DNA of 64,000 bases from Opitutaceae bacterium (GTDB lineage: Bacteria > Verrucomicrobiota > Verrucomicrobiia > Opitutales > Opitutaceae). The position numbers and the translations under genes are program-made. This document shows positions 18,691-28,637 of the stretch, piece by piece. Numbering within the stretch: the stretch's first letter is position 1; each line of letters opens with the position of its first letter. The stretch covers positions 62,001 to 126,000 of the forward strand of contig JANQKV010000004.1 in assembly GCA_028280945.1 (NCBI GenBank), in the 5' to 3' direction. The notes beneath the pieces were generated by a model. It searched no databases. It was given only the letters and a program-made list of their open reading frames with translations, and was not told the DNA's origin.

Positions 18691-18774
18691 GTCGGGCAGG
18701 ATTCGATTGCGCCGTCCGACGGGGTGAACCAGCGTCCGGGCCCGGTGCGCCCTCCCGGGCCGGCCGCCTCGACC

Positions 18775-20376
18775 ATGCACATCCTCGAAATCGTTTTCGG
18801 CAATGTCCTCATCGCGCTGTTTGTGATCATCGGTGCCGGCCTGTTGCTGGGCAGCATCACCATCCGGGGCATCAGTCTGGGCAGCTCCGGGGTATTGTTC
18901 TCGGCCCTGCTGGCCGGGCATCTTGGGCTGGAGATCCCCGGCGGTGTCGGCAATTTTGGCCTGGCGCTGTTCGTGTATTGCGTGGGTATCGGCGCAGGAC
19001 CGCGCTTCTTCCCCGCCCTTGCCCGCGAGGGTGGAGGATTGGCCAAGCTCGGCTTGCTGATCGTGGCCACCGGGGCGGCCACGGCCTGGGGACTGGGCGT
19101 GTTGCTCGACCTGCCCCAAGCTTTGACCGTGGGCCTGTTCGCGGGCGCACTTACTAGCACACCCGCTTTGGCCGCCGCCTCCGAACCCGGAGGCATCATT
19201 GCGGAAGGTGTCGCCATCGGCTACGGCGTGGCTTATCCGCTGGGGGTGATTGGGGTGGTGATTTTTGTGCAGGTGCTCCCGCGTTTGTTGAAACCCGATC
19301 CCGCCGAAATCCAAGAAGAGGATACCCATTCCGCCCAGCAGGGCGTGCAAAACCTCGCCGTCGAGGTGACCAACCCGCAGCTGGTGGGTCGCCCCATCGA
19401 CGAATCCTCGCTGGCCGACTACGCCTGCCAGATATCCCGGGTGGATCACCACGGCCGGTTTGCGCCCCTGCGACCCGACGACGTCTTTGCACTGGGCCAA
19501 ACCCTCCTGATCGTCGGCCGCCCGCATGACCTCCAACTGGCGGCCCACTACATTGGAAAAATCAGCACGCAAACCGTGCTGGCCGACGCCGACAACGAGC
19601 GGGAGCGCCTGGTGGTGACCTCAAAAAAGATCGGTGGCCAACGCCTGCGCGACCTGCATCTCATGCGCAACAACCGGGTGGTGATCACGCGGATCAGCCG
19701 ACTGGGACAGGAGTTTGTGCCCACCCCGGACACGCGGCTCGAAACCTACGATGTATTGACCTCGGTCGGCAGTGCGGAGGACCTGAAGATATTCGCCGAA
19801 AAGATCGGTCACCGGCCCCAGGCATTTGATCAAACCGACCTGATTTCGCTGACGCTCGGACTGAGTGCGGGGATTTTCCTCGGCATGATTCCCATCAGTC
19901 TGCCGGGAGGCAGTCCCATGACGTTGGGTCTGGCGGGAGGCCCCTTGTTGGTGGCGCTGGTGTTGGGATATTTCGGCCGGGTGGGTCGGATCGCGGGGCA
20001 CATACCACGGCCCACGCGCATGCTGTTGCAGGAGTTGGGCCTGGTGTTGTTCCTGGCCCAGGCCGGGATCGCAGGAGGCCGGGCGTTGGCGGCAACCATC
20101 GCCGAGCAAGGTCCCATGGTGTTTGTGGCGGCAGCGTTGATCGCGCTGATCCCGATCTTGGTTGCCTACCCCGTTGCCCGTTCGTTGCTCAAACTGAGCC
20201 AGGGCCAGACGCTGGGGGGAATCTGCGGGGGCATGACCAGCACCCCGGCGCTGGGGGCGTTGACCCAATCGACACCGTCGCAACAACCCATCGTCTCCTA
20301 CGCAACCGCCTATCCCGTTGCGCTGATCACAATGACGGTGATGGCAAAGATCCTGTTGCAGGTCCTGGGAACCTGA
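18775..20376 (+). CDS. YidE/YbjL/AspT-type transporter with RCK_C domains
   Basis: Inner-membrane transporter of the aspartate:alanine exchanger-like family, 533 residues from MHILEIVFGN. Two membrane halves (about 1-165 and 365-533) each end in the signature Gly-rich re-entrant motif: GALTSTPALAAA near 125 and GGMTSTPALGAL near 485. Between them are two RCK_C (TrkA_C-like) domains, about 190-360, with NPQLVGRPIDE and GQRLRDLHL; these usually bind ligands that gate the transporter. An upstream in-frame start at 18724 would add 17 Pro-rich residues and is unlikely. The substrate is unknown. It stands alone between the ECF sigma gene and the DUF1080 gene. Confidence 0.88.
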   Translation: MHILEIVFGNVLIALFVIIGAGLLLGSITIRGISLGSSGVLFSALLAGHLGLEIPGGVGNFGLALFVYCVGIGAGPRFFPALAREGGGLAKLGLLIVATGAATAWGLGVLLDLPQALTVGLFAGALTSTPALAAASEPGGIIAEGVAIGYGVAYPLGVIGVVIFVQVLPRLLKPDPAEIQEEDTHSAQQGVQNLAVEVTNPQLVGRPIDESSLADYACQISRVDHHGRFAPLRPDDVFALGQTLLIVGRPHDLQLAAHYIGKISTQTVLADADNERERLVVTSKKIGGQRLRDLHLMRNNRVVITRISRLGQEFVPTPDTRLETYDVLTSVGSAEDLKIFAEKIGHRPQAFDQTDLISLTLGLSAGIFLGMIPISLPGGSPMTLGLAGGPLLVALVLGYFGRVGRIAGHIPRPTRMLLQELGLVLFLAQAGIAGGRALAATIAEQGPMVFVAAALIALIPILVAYPVARSLLKLSQGQTLGGICGGMTSTPALGALTQSTPSQQPIVSYATAYPVALITMTVMAKILLQVLGT

Positions 20377-20464
20377 ACCTGCCGCCTTGACGGGCCTATG
20401 ACTCCGGTCGGCCGGAGGAAGGGTTCACGTTTGCGATCGGCTGCCACTCCGAGAAGCTGGAGGT

Positions 20465-21214
20465 ATGATGCGTTTCCCCCTGCCCCGCCTGTTTGTTGTT
20501 CTCGTGATTTTTGGGTGCCATACTTCGGTCAGCGCCAAACCTGACTACAATTCCCTCAACGCTTGGGATGTCTGGATCGACAACAAGGTGCCGGGATACG
20601 AAGCGGCTGATTTGTTTACCGAGGAGAATGGAGTGCTCAGAGCCTACCCCAACGCTGAGCACCTTTCATTGCAGCCCTTTGGCGGATTGGTGACCAAGCG
20701 CAGTTATTCACGGTTCGTGCTTGAACTCGAATACAAGTGGGGTCCGGGCAAGTATGCCCCGCGCGATGACATGGTGCGCGATTCCGGGATCTGCTTTCAT
20801 CTGCACGGAGAAGACAAGATTTGGCCCAACAGTGTGGAGTGCCAGATTCAGGAGGGGGACACCGGCGACATCTGGGCCATTGCCAGTCGCGTCACCGCCC
20901 CTGTCTCCAACGTCGTGCGCAACCACGCTCCCAAGGGCCAACCCACCATCCGCGGCGGCAAGGAGCGACGCTTCGCGCGTTTCCATCGCAGTTACGACTG
21001 GGAAATCGTGGGCTGGAACCATCTGCAAATCACCGTCGATGGCACCACCGCCGAGTTTGTGCTCAATGGCAAGGTCGTGAATTCCATCCTGAACATGGAG
21101 CGCTGGGATGAAGCCGCCGGCGCATACGTCCCTCTCGAATCCGGCAAGATCCTGCTGCAAGCCGAGGGGGCCGACATCTCGTTCCGCAACATATCGATCT
21201 CAACGCTGGAATAG
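20465..21214 (+). CDS. Secreted DUF1080 protein (3-keto-glycoside hydrolase/hydratase-like)
   Basis: Exported protein of 249 residues with an N-terminal signal peptide (about 1-24) and a concanavalin-like beta-sandwich DUF1080 domain. Typical features are DVWIDNKVPGYE, YSRFVLELEYKW (about 80), GICFHLHGEDKIWPNSVECQIQ (split around 105-126; the family motif NSGI-R-G-E-QI is recognisable) and GWNHLQITVDGTTAEFVLNG. DUF1080 members act on 3-keto-glycosides in recent work, as part of an oxidative glycoside-cleavage route with Gfo/Idh/MocA dehydrogenases. A sugar isomerase-like gene 75 bp downstream and several dehydrogenases in the window fit that scheme. The exact substrate is not determinable. 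Confidence 0.88.
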   Translation: MMRFPLPRLFVVLVIFGCHTSVSAKPDYNSLNAWDVWIDNKVPGYEAADLFTEENGVLRAYPNAEHLSLQPFGGLVTKRSYSRFVLELEYKWGPGKYAPRDDMVRDSGICFHLHGEDKIWPNSVECQIQEGDTGDIWAIASRVTAPVSNVVRNHAPKGQPTIRGGKERRFARFHRSYDWEIVGWNHLQITVDGTTAEFVLNGKVVNSILNMERWDEAAGAYVPLESGKILLQAEGADISFRNISISTLE

Positions 21215-21289
21215 TTACACGATATTGGGTTATAGTCCGGCTCGCGTTGCTCCCGTCACCGGGCCACCATTACGACTACCTTTTACCCC

Positions 21290-22177
21290 ATGGAATCGCA
21301 CACCCCGATCACCCGACGGACCTTTGGCCGCACGGTGGCACTGGCCGGCGCTGCCGCCATCGCCCCCAGTTGGCTCAGGGCTCACCCGCACCACAACAGC
21401 GTTCCCCCCCTGGGTTGCCAGAATTCACTTGAGAACGCCGCCACCATTCATTCCGCCGGCGGATCCTGGCTGGGCTTGAGCGTAGCCGGTTGGCTGCAGC
21501 CCGACGGCCCCGAGGACGAGTGGCAAACCCGCCTTGCCGCCGCCCGCAAGTCCCCCATTCCCGTGCTGGCCTGCAACAGCTTCATCCGCCGCAAGGACCT
21601 CAAGTGCAACGGCCCGGATGCAAACCATGACGAGATCCTGGACTACGCCCATCGCGCGTTTCACCGGGCGCAGGAAGCCGGGGTGAAGATGATCACGTTT
21701 GGCAGCTCCGGATCACGTCGCCTGCCCGAGGGTTTTGATTACGAGCGTGGACTCGACCAATTCATCACGTTGTTAAAGCGCTTGGGACCACTCGCCGCCG
21801 ATCACGACCTCATCGTGCAGGTTGAGCAGCTCCAGCAAAGGGAGGTGAATTTCATCAACCGTATCGGCGAAATGGAACACGTCGTGCGCGCCGCCGATCA
21901 TCCCAATATCCGCGGCGTGGCGGACTTGTTTCACATGGTGATCGAGGGTGACACGCCCGAGGATTTGGCCCGGGCGGCTGACTTGGTGAACCACGTCGAA
22001 ATCGCTGAAAAAGAAGGACGCCGTATTCCTGGGGCGACCGACCAGGATTTTCGGCCGTATTTCGAAGTGCTGAAAGATGCCGGCTACCACGGCCGCATCG
22101 GCATCGAAGGAAAATACGAGATCGGGGAGCTCGCCGGAGGATTCGCCACCATCACCCGGCAATGGAAGGAGGCATAA
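21290..22177 (+). CDS. Tat-exported sugar phosphate isomerase/epimerase-like TIM-barrel protein
   Basis: A 295-residue protein with a twin-arginine signal (TRRTFGRTVALAGAAAI, about 9-25) and an AP-endonuclease-2-type TIM barrel as in xylose isomerase-like and keto-sugar isomerases. Metal-site candidates are Glu in IVQVEQLQQ (about 184), Asp/His in GVADLFHMVIE (about 215), His in NHVEIAEKEGR and Glu in GRIGIEGKYE. It follows the DUF1080 gene by 75 bp on the same strand, so the pair is probably co-transcribed. Proteins of this kind accompany DUF1080 and Gfo/Idh/MocA enzymes in keto-sugar metabolism. Export to the periplasm is predicted; the reaction is inferred only from the family. Confidence 0.87.
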   Translation: MESHTPITRRTFGRTVALAGAAAIAPSWLRAHPHHNSVPPLGCQNSLENAATIHSAGGSWLGLSVAGWLQPDGPEDEWQTRLAAARKSPIPVLACNSFIRRKDLKCNGPDANHDEILDYAHRAFHRAQEAGVKMITFGSSGSRRLPEGFDYERGLDQFITLLKRLGPLAADHDLIVQVEQLQQREVNFINRIGEMEHVVRAADHPNIRGVADLFHMVIEGDTPEDLARAADLVNHVEIAEKEGRRIPGATDQDFRPYFEVLKDAGYHGRIGIEGKYEIGELAGGFATITRQWKEA

Positions 22178-22603
22178 GAAAGTTCGACGCCACCCTGGGT
22201 TGCCTCGCCGCCGGGGCTTAGGCTGAAACCGCGGACGGCACCATCATCGAACGAGGGTACCCAAACCTTCGCGACGGTTTGCGCGCCGTGCCGTGGCACT
22301 TCCCTCCCCTGATGACATAAGTGTGCAACGGGTGATGTGGTGGCAGGAGCGAAGCCACGGCACCTTAACCAGTTCGACCTGGCCGTGTCCCTGCAAAACG
22401 CCGATGGCGACCCGATCGTAAACCACCTGCTGTGCTCCACCGTGCAGCAGCTGCGCTAAGGCGGATTTACGCACCTCACCCCGTCCGGAGCACGTGGATC
22501 GCGCATGAATTGCCAAAAACTGGGCATGTGTTAATATTTATTACATTGGAGTGGAAATCCGGGTGAGTCGCTTCAGGTTCGAACGACCAACCCCTGATTC
22601 GCG
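22178..22603. other. 426-bp intergenic region with an inverted repeat and a possible gene remnant
   Basis: GTGCCGTGGC at 22288-22297 is the exact inverse of GCCACGGCAC at 22354-22363. From GTG 22337 to TAA 22459 the plus strand reads about 40 codons ending NHLLCSTVQQLR, which looks protein-like and could be the tail of a decayed gene, but I recognise no family. The last 90 bp are AT-rich (TTAATATTTATTACATT near 22530) and probably hold the promoter of the GH88 gene. Confidence 0.35.
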
Positions 22604-24283
22604 ATGCGTTTGCCCCTTGTCCTTTCTCTTTGTGCGGCCCTGGTGTCCGCTCCCGTCCTGCTTGCCGATATCGAATCGAGCATCGATACCGGCCTCGCCT
22701 TTGCCGAGGAGCAGCTTGCCGACCTGCCTTCCATTCTCGGCAACAACAGCCAGTTTATGGACTATTCCAACACCTCGGGGACGTGGCAGCGCAAGAGTCG
22801 CTCAACGTGGTGCAGTGGATTCGCCCCCGGCATGTTTTGGTATATGTATGACCATACCGGTGCGGAGCAGTGGCGGACCTGGGCGCGGAACTGGACCAAC
22901 GGCGTACGGGCACGTTCGACCGAAGCAGACAACGATACCGGCTTTCAAATCTTCTGCAGCTTTGGCACCGGTTACCTCGTTTCCGACGCTGATGACGCCG
23001 ACTACTGGAACGTCATGCAAACGGCCGCCGCGACCTTTGCGACCCAACGCTACAACCCCACCATCGGCGCCTATCGAGCTTGGACCAATTCGTCCGCGGA
23101 TCCCGTGGGAAACCCCCGGATCACCGCGAGCACCACCAACCCCAACACTATGGTCTTCGAGGTGAACATCGACATGATGATGAACATGGAACTGCCCCTG
23201 TTCGTTGGCACCAATGGCGGCGACAGCGCTCATGTTGATCGGGCGGTGGCGCATGCGGACACCACTTGGGAAGACCTCGTCCGCGGGGATGGATCCAGCA
23301 TTCACGTGGTTGGCTACAAATCGGACGGTAGCATTGATTACATCCGCACCCACCAGGGTTGGACCCCCGACTCAACCTGGAGCCGCGGCCAGGCCTGGGG
23401 GGTATACGGCTACACCATGGTCTACCGCTACACCAACCTGCCCCGGATGCTTCAGCGGGCCGAAATCATGTTCGATGCCTTTATGGCCAAAACCGCCGCA
23501 CAGAGCAGCGATTATGTGCCCTACTCGGATTTCGATGCCCCGCTGAATGGCGACAACTCCCGCGACACGAGCGCCGCCGCCATCGTGGCCTCCGCCGCCA
23601 TGGATCTGTTTGAGATGACCGGCAGTTCAAAGTATCTGGAAGCAGCGCGAAACATCATCATTTCGCTCAGCAGCTCCAACTACCTGGCCCAAGGAACCTC
23701 CTATCAACCGATCCTGCGCAAGGCCTCGTCCAAATGGGGCGACCCCGAAGTGGGTGCGAGTTTTGCTGATTATTATTATCTCGAAGCCATGCTGCGCCAT
23801 CGCGAACAGTTCCCGGCTCCAGACGTTCCCGATACTCCGGACGAGCCGACCGAGCCTTTTGTGCCACCGATGACCAACATCTCCACTCGCGGGCTTGTTG
23901 GTGCCGGCGACGAACTCATGATCGCGGGCTTTGTGATCGAGGGGAACAGCGCGATCACGGTATTGATTCGTGGAGTCGGTCCGACGCTCGCAAACTTTGG
24001 AGTATTGACTGCGATTGGGGATCCCCAAATCAGCGTATTCGACTCCAGCAGCGACGTTCTGCCAGCGTTCGCCAACGACGATTGGGGAAGCAATACCAAC
24101 CCGATCGAGATCGCTTCGACCGCGTCCACCGTCGGCGCGTTTGCCCTTCCCGCCGGCAGCAAAGATGCCGCCCTCCTGCTGACTCTGGAACCCGGAATCT
24201 ACACGGTGCAACTCGCCAACCAACAACCGGGCGTGGGCAACGTTGGTCTGATTGAAGTCTACTGGGTGCCGCCCGCGGAGTGA
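22604..24283 (+). CDS. Secreted GH88/GH105-type unsaturated glucuronyl hydrolase with C-terminal beta domain
   Basis: Releases unsaturated uronic acids left by polysaccharide lyases. The 559-residue protein has a signal peptide (about 1-21) and an (alpha/alpha)6 barrel (about 25-402). The family catalytic aspartates are recognisable: Asp111 in ADNDTGF and Asp190 in VNIDMMMNMELPLF, with WSRGQAWGVYGY near 260. An acidic, Pro-rich linker (about 405-420) leads to a C-terminal domain (421-559) starting TNISTRGLVGAGDELMIAG and ending GIYTVQLANQQPG. A clear relative of that domain lies at the N-terminus of the fasciclin protein at 37303. Its role may be surface attachment or sorting. The gene is followed by a good hairpin terminator. 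Confidence 0.9.
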   Translation: MRLPLVLSLCAALVSAPVLLADIESSIDTGLAFAEEQLADLPSILGNNSQFMDYSNTSGTWQRKSRSTWCSGFAPGMFWYMYDHTGAEQWRTWARNWTNGVRARSTEADNDTGFQIFCSFGTGYLVSDADDADYWNVMQTAAATFATQRYNPTIGAYRAWTNSSADPVGNPRITASTTNPNTMVFEVNIDMMMNMELPLFVGTNGGDSAHVDRAVAHADTTWEDLVRGDGSSIHVVGYKSDGSIDYIRTHQGWTPDSTWSRGQAWGVYGYTMVYRYTNLPRMLQRAEIMFDAFMAKTAAQSSDYVPYSDFDAPLNGDNSRDTSAAAIVASAAMDLFEMTGSSKYLEAARNIIISLSSSNYLAQGTSYQPILRKASSKWGDPEVGASFADYYYLEAMLRHREQFPAPDVPDTPDEPTEPFVPPMTNISTRGLVGAGDELMIAGFVIEGNSAITVLIRGVGPTLANFGVLTAIGDPQISVFDSSSDVLPAFANDDWGSNTNPIEIASTASTVGAFALPAGSKDAALLLTLEPGIYTVQLANQQPGVGNVGLIEVYWVPPAE

Positions 24284-24312
24284 CCGGTTCAAGTTAAACA
24301 CCCCGGCACAAC

Positions 24313-24342
24313 AAAGCCGCTCGAGATGACCCGAGCGGCTTT
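24313..24342. terminator. Hairpin terminator, possibly bidirectional
   Basis: AAAGCCGCTCG at 24313-24323 pairs perfectly with CGAGCGGCTTT at 24332-24342 around an 8-nt loop. It lies 30 bp after the GH88 stop codon and 31 bp beyond the 3' end of the small minus-strand gene, so it can serve both. Confidence 0.7.
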
Positions 24343-24373
24343 ATGCTGGAGTAACGTTGAGGGGCGAAATCCT

Positions 24374-24604
24374 TCAGCTGACGCGTTCGTATTTAGCGGC
24401 CGGGATTTTGAAGCGATGGCCCGAATCAAGATCGGTAAAGATGTGCCAATTGGGATCTTCGGTATGGTGCACGACAACTTCCAAAACGGCGCCGGCTTCG
24501 TAGTGATACTCTTCAGCGACCACGAGATGGTCTTCATGTTCGATGGCCTCACCGAGCTCGCCACTGTGGGGCTCGTTGATCCGGATATTCCAATGAGGGT
24601 GCAT
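24374..24604 (-). CDS. Small hypothetical protein
   Basis: A 76-residue acidic protein from MHPHWNIRIN; an upstream in-frame start (24640) would add 12 Arg/Pro-rich residues and is less likely. The composition is ordinary for a soluble protein (EHEDHLVVAEEYHYEAGAVLEVVVHH, DPNWHIFTDL), and a shared terminator separates it from GH88, which supports it being real. I recognise no family. No convincing Shine-Dalgarno site precedes the start. It stands alone, with the IS110 element upstream. Confidence 0.5.
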   Translation of the reverse strand: MHPHWNIRINEPHSGELGEAIEHEDHLVVAEEYHYEAGAVLEVVVHHTEDPNWHIFTDLDSGHRFKIPAAKYERVS

Positions 24605-24782
24605 GGGACGTAGGGGGTTGCGCCTGCACCGGCATAGCATCGACGGACGAATGCCGGCGTAAGCTTGGGTTAACCCGGACAGGTTGGATCACCAATTCCG
24701 CCCGGTCAATTGTGCCCCCACCCCATATCCTGCCAAAAATCACGCAAACACTGCTCCACCTAAAGGGGTCAGCAACGGTCTT

Positions 24783-25971
<1,189 letters not shown>

Positions 25972-26024
25972 AGGCTGTGATATGTGAATTTTTGAAGCCA
26001 GGACATCACAGCCTGCCCCCTTTT
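25972..26024. repeat. Right part of the split GGGGTCAGGC palindromic repeat
   Basis: Reads AGGCTGTGATATGTGAATTT with the inverted half CATCACAGCCTGCCCCCTTTT at 26004-26024. The left seven bases (GGGGTCA) are at 24765-24771 across the insertion element. The outer arm directly follows the stop codon of the MFS gene (TGA, complement of 26024-26026). Confidence 0.75.
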
Positions 26025-27202
26025 CAAGTGATGCGATCGAGCCGCCAAACTCCAAGCTGCATGATGATCACGCCAACCACCACGGCGAGGGGGACAACCC
26101 AAACACTTACATCTTGGATAAACCAGCCGGCGGTGATCGGCACGATGGCGGAGCCGAGGTAGGCGGCGCTGTTTTGGCGCCCGATCATGGGCTGAACATC
26201 TTCGGCGACAAACCGCCGCGGAACTTCGTGCATGAGTCCGGGATACACCGCTGCAATCCCCAGCCCGAGAACGATCAGGCTCAATCCGCTGAGCCAGAAC
26301 CCTTCGAAGGTCAAGAAGCCCAACGCTCCCGCCAGACCCAGCCATAATGCACCTGCGACCATCCGGCGGTTGCCGATACGACCGACGACAAATCCGCTGA
26401 TAAGTCGACCACCCGTGATCGCGGCATAGTAGGCAGTCACGCATCCTCCAGCAAGCGCGGGCGATATCCCCCGTTCCAACACGAGAAACAACGCCACCCA
26501 CAGACCGGCCGTCACCTCGATCCCAACATAAACCGCAAACAGGCCTGCTGAGATTATTCCCGCCTCCGAATTGGCCCGGGCCTTCGCCGGAGAAACCTCC
26601 GCCAAACCCGCCTCCCTTTTGTTCACGTGTGATCGATATGGAGCGCGTTGCCAAAGCCGCAAGGTTGTCAAAAACAACGTCGCCAATACCAGTTGCACAC
26701 CCGCCAGCACACCGTAACCCAGCCGCCAACCATCCGCAGCGGTCGCCAGCGCCAGAGCCATGACGAACGGACCGCCCGTCGCTCCGATACCCCAGCACGC
26801 ATGCAACCAGCTCATGTGCCGGGCTTCGTAGTGCTTTGCGACAAATCCGTTCAGCCCCGCATCGACTGCTCCGGCCCCGATCCCCAACAACACTGCCGCG
26901 CTCCACAACCATGCGGCCTCCGGTGCATTCGCGGTCAACAACAGCCCCGCCCCCGTGAGCCCCGCGCTCAATCCCACCACCGGTCCGGTGCCGAACCGAC
27001 CAATCACCCGCGAACTGCCCAACGCCGATCCCGCCCCGATCAAAGTCGCCACCAACAGCAACGGCCCCGCCATTCCCACCGGCAGTCCCAACGTCACATG
27101 TAGCTGCGTCCACGCCGTCCCCAGCGACCCGTCCGGCAAGCCCAAGCTAATGAAGCCCAGATAAATGATTGGTAGAAGCCAACGTGCCTGACGATCGCTC
27201 AT
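26024..27202 (-). CDS. Major facilitator superfamily transporter
   Basis: Inner-membrane transporter of 392 residues with about 12 predicted helices. Helix 1 is LPIIYLGFISLGLPDGSLGTAW, a start like that of FucP/YbjJ-type sugar carriers; GAGAVDAGLNGFVAKHY (about 108) and GRLISGFVVGRIGNRR (about 260) are typical inter-helix segments. The length is normal. It is divergent from the aldose 1-epimerase gene across 184 bp, and with the sodium/sugar symporter downstream a sugar substrate is plausible but not shown. Its stop codon abuts the palindromic repeat that received the IS110 element. Confidence 0.88.
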   Translation of the reverse strand: MSDRQARWLLPIIYLGFISLGLPDGSLGTAWTQLHVTLGLPVGMAGPLLLVATLIGAGSALGSSRVIGRFGTGPVVGLSAGLTGAGLLLTANAPEAAWLWSAAVLLGIGAGAVDAGLNGFVAKHYEARHMSWLHACWGIGATGGPFVMALALATAADGWRLGYGVLAGVQLVLATLFLTTLRLWQRAPYRSHVNKREAGLAEVSPAKARANSEAGIISAGLFAVYVGIEVTAGLWVALFLVLERGISPALAGGCVTAYYAAITGGRLISGFVVGRIGNRRMVAGALWLGLAGALGFLTFEGFWLSGLSLIVLGLGIAAVYPGLMHEVPRRFVAEDVQPMIGRQNSAAYLGSAIVPITAGWFIQDVSVWVVPLAVVVGVIIMQLGVWRLDRIT

Positions 27203-27386
27203 TCACTCCAAGGTGGCAGCCCGCCACTGCTCGCCAATCCCGTTTTGTCATTCGCAGGATTCCCCTCGCTCCTCTTTCGCAACTCCACCATTACCGTTCG
27301 GCCAGACTGAACTCCCGCCCGATTCAGCGACCCCTTTTGCTAAGGATTCTCATCCTTTGGGCATACCCTTTCCTCCCCCAACTCCT

Positions 27387-28544
27387 ATGCGCATCAAATC
27401 CCTGATCCATGGCCTGCTGGCCACGTGTGTTCTCGCCGCCTCGACCGTTCTCGCCGGCACCAAGGCAACCGTCACAGTATCCGCCTTCGGTGAGACACAG
27501 GACGGCAAGGCCGTTCACCTCTATACCCTGAAAAATCGCAATGGCCTCTCTGCCGACATCATGACTTACGGCGGCACCGTCGTGCGCCTGATGGCACCGG
27601 ATCGCCACGGCCAGCTTGGCGACATCCTGCTCGGATTCGACAACGTCACCGACTACGAAAACAAGTCTCCTTACTTCGGTTGCCTTGTGGGTCGCTACGG
27701 CAACCGCATCGCCGACGGCAGGTTCTCGCTCGACGGGACCGACTACACCTTGGCCGTCAACAACAAGTCCGACACCGTAAATGCCCACCTGCACGGCGGC
27801 AACAAGGGCTTCGACAAGGTTGTCTGGAAGGCCCGCCCGATCATCAAAGGCCACGACGCCGGCGTAGTGCTCATGCATACCAGCCCCGACGGCGACGAGG
27901 GTTACCCCGGCACACTGAAAATGAAGGTCACCTACCTGCTGACCGACGACAACGAGCTCTCCATCCACTACCAGGCCACCACCGACAAGGCGACCCCGGT
28001 GAACCTCACCAACCACATGTATTTCAACCTCGCCGGCGAGGGCATCGGCGACATCAACGGCCACTTCCTCACCCTGAATGCCAACCACTACACTCCCGTC
28101 GACGCCGGGCTCATCCCAACCGGCGAAATCGCTCCGGTCACCGGCACGCCGTTCGACTTCACGACCCCGCGGGCCATCGGCGAGCGCAACACCGCCGACC
28201 ACGAACAAATCACCTTCGGCGGAGGCTACGACCACAACTGGGTTCTCAACAAGGAATACGGCGAAATGTCGCTCGCGGGTGAGGTTTATGAACCGACCAC
28301 CGGCCGTGTCATGACCATCATGACCGAGGAGCCCGGTATCCAATTCTATGGCGGCAACTTCCTGGAAGTCGACGGCGTCGTCCGTGTCGGCAAGAGTGGG
28401 ATCGCTTATCTGCATCGCACCGGCTTCTGCTTGGAGACCCAGCACTACCCGGATTCACCCAACCAACCGAACTTTCCCAGCACAATCCTGCGGCCCGGAG
28501 AAACCTATGATACGACCACGGTTTATCGGTTTTCCTCCCGATAA
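27387..28544 (+). CDS. Exported aldose 1-epimerase (galactose mutarotase-like)
   Basis: Interconverts alpha and beta anomers of aldohexoses. The 385-residue form from MRIKSLIHGL has a signal peptide (about 1-22), then a GalM beta-sandwich. Substrate-binding RYGNRIADGRF is near 100, the catalytic acid His in VNLTNHMYFNLAG near 210, and the catalytic base Glu in GFCLETQHYPDSPNQPNFP near 352. The upstream in-frame start at 27213 adds 58 Pro/Ser-rich residues and is unlikely. It sits 93 bp before a sodium/solute symporter on the same strand, and periplasmic mutarotation before uptake is a sensible joint function. Confidence 0.93.
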   Translation: MRIKSLIHGLLATCVLAASTVLAGTKATVTVSAFGETQDGKAVHLYTLKNRNGLSADIMTYGGTVVRLMAPDRHGQLGDILLGFDNVTDYENKSPYFGCLVGRYGNRIADGRFSLDGTDYTLAVNNKSDTVNAHLHGGNKGFDKVVWKARPIIKGHDAGVVLMHTSPDGDEGYPGTLKMKVTYLLTDDNELSIHYQATTDKATPVNLTNHMYFNLAGEGIGDINGHFLTLNANHYTPVDAGLIPTGEIAPVTGTPFDFTTPRAIGERNTADHEQITFGGGYDHNWVLNKEYGEMSLAGEVYEPTTGRVMTIMTEEPGIQFYGGNFLEVDGVVRVGKSGIAYLHRTGFCLETQHYPDSPNQPNFPSTILRPGETYDTTTVYRFSSR

Positions 28545-28637
28545 AGTGACTGGCGCCTGAACGGCCAATTCGCCAACGTTCGCTCTTTGTCGGCGATGCA
28601 TGAAGGCATCGCCGCGCCCCCATCCTCCCCTCCTGCT

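Noticed and set aside
20402..20417. Palindrome CTCCGG-TCGG-CCGGAG after the YidE-like gene
   Set aside because: Short stem without T run; too weak to call.
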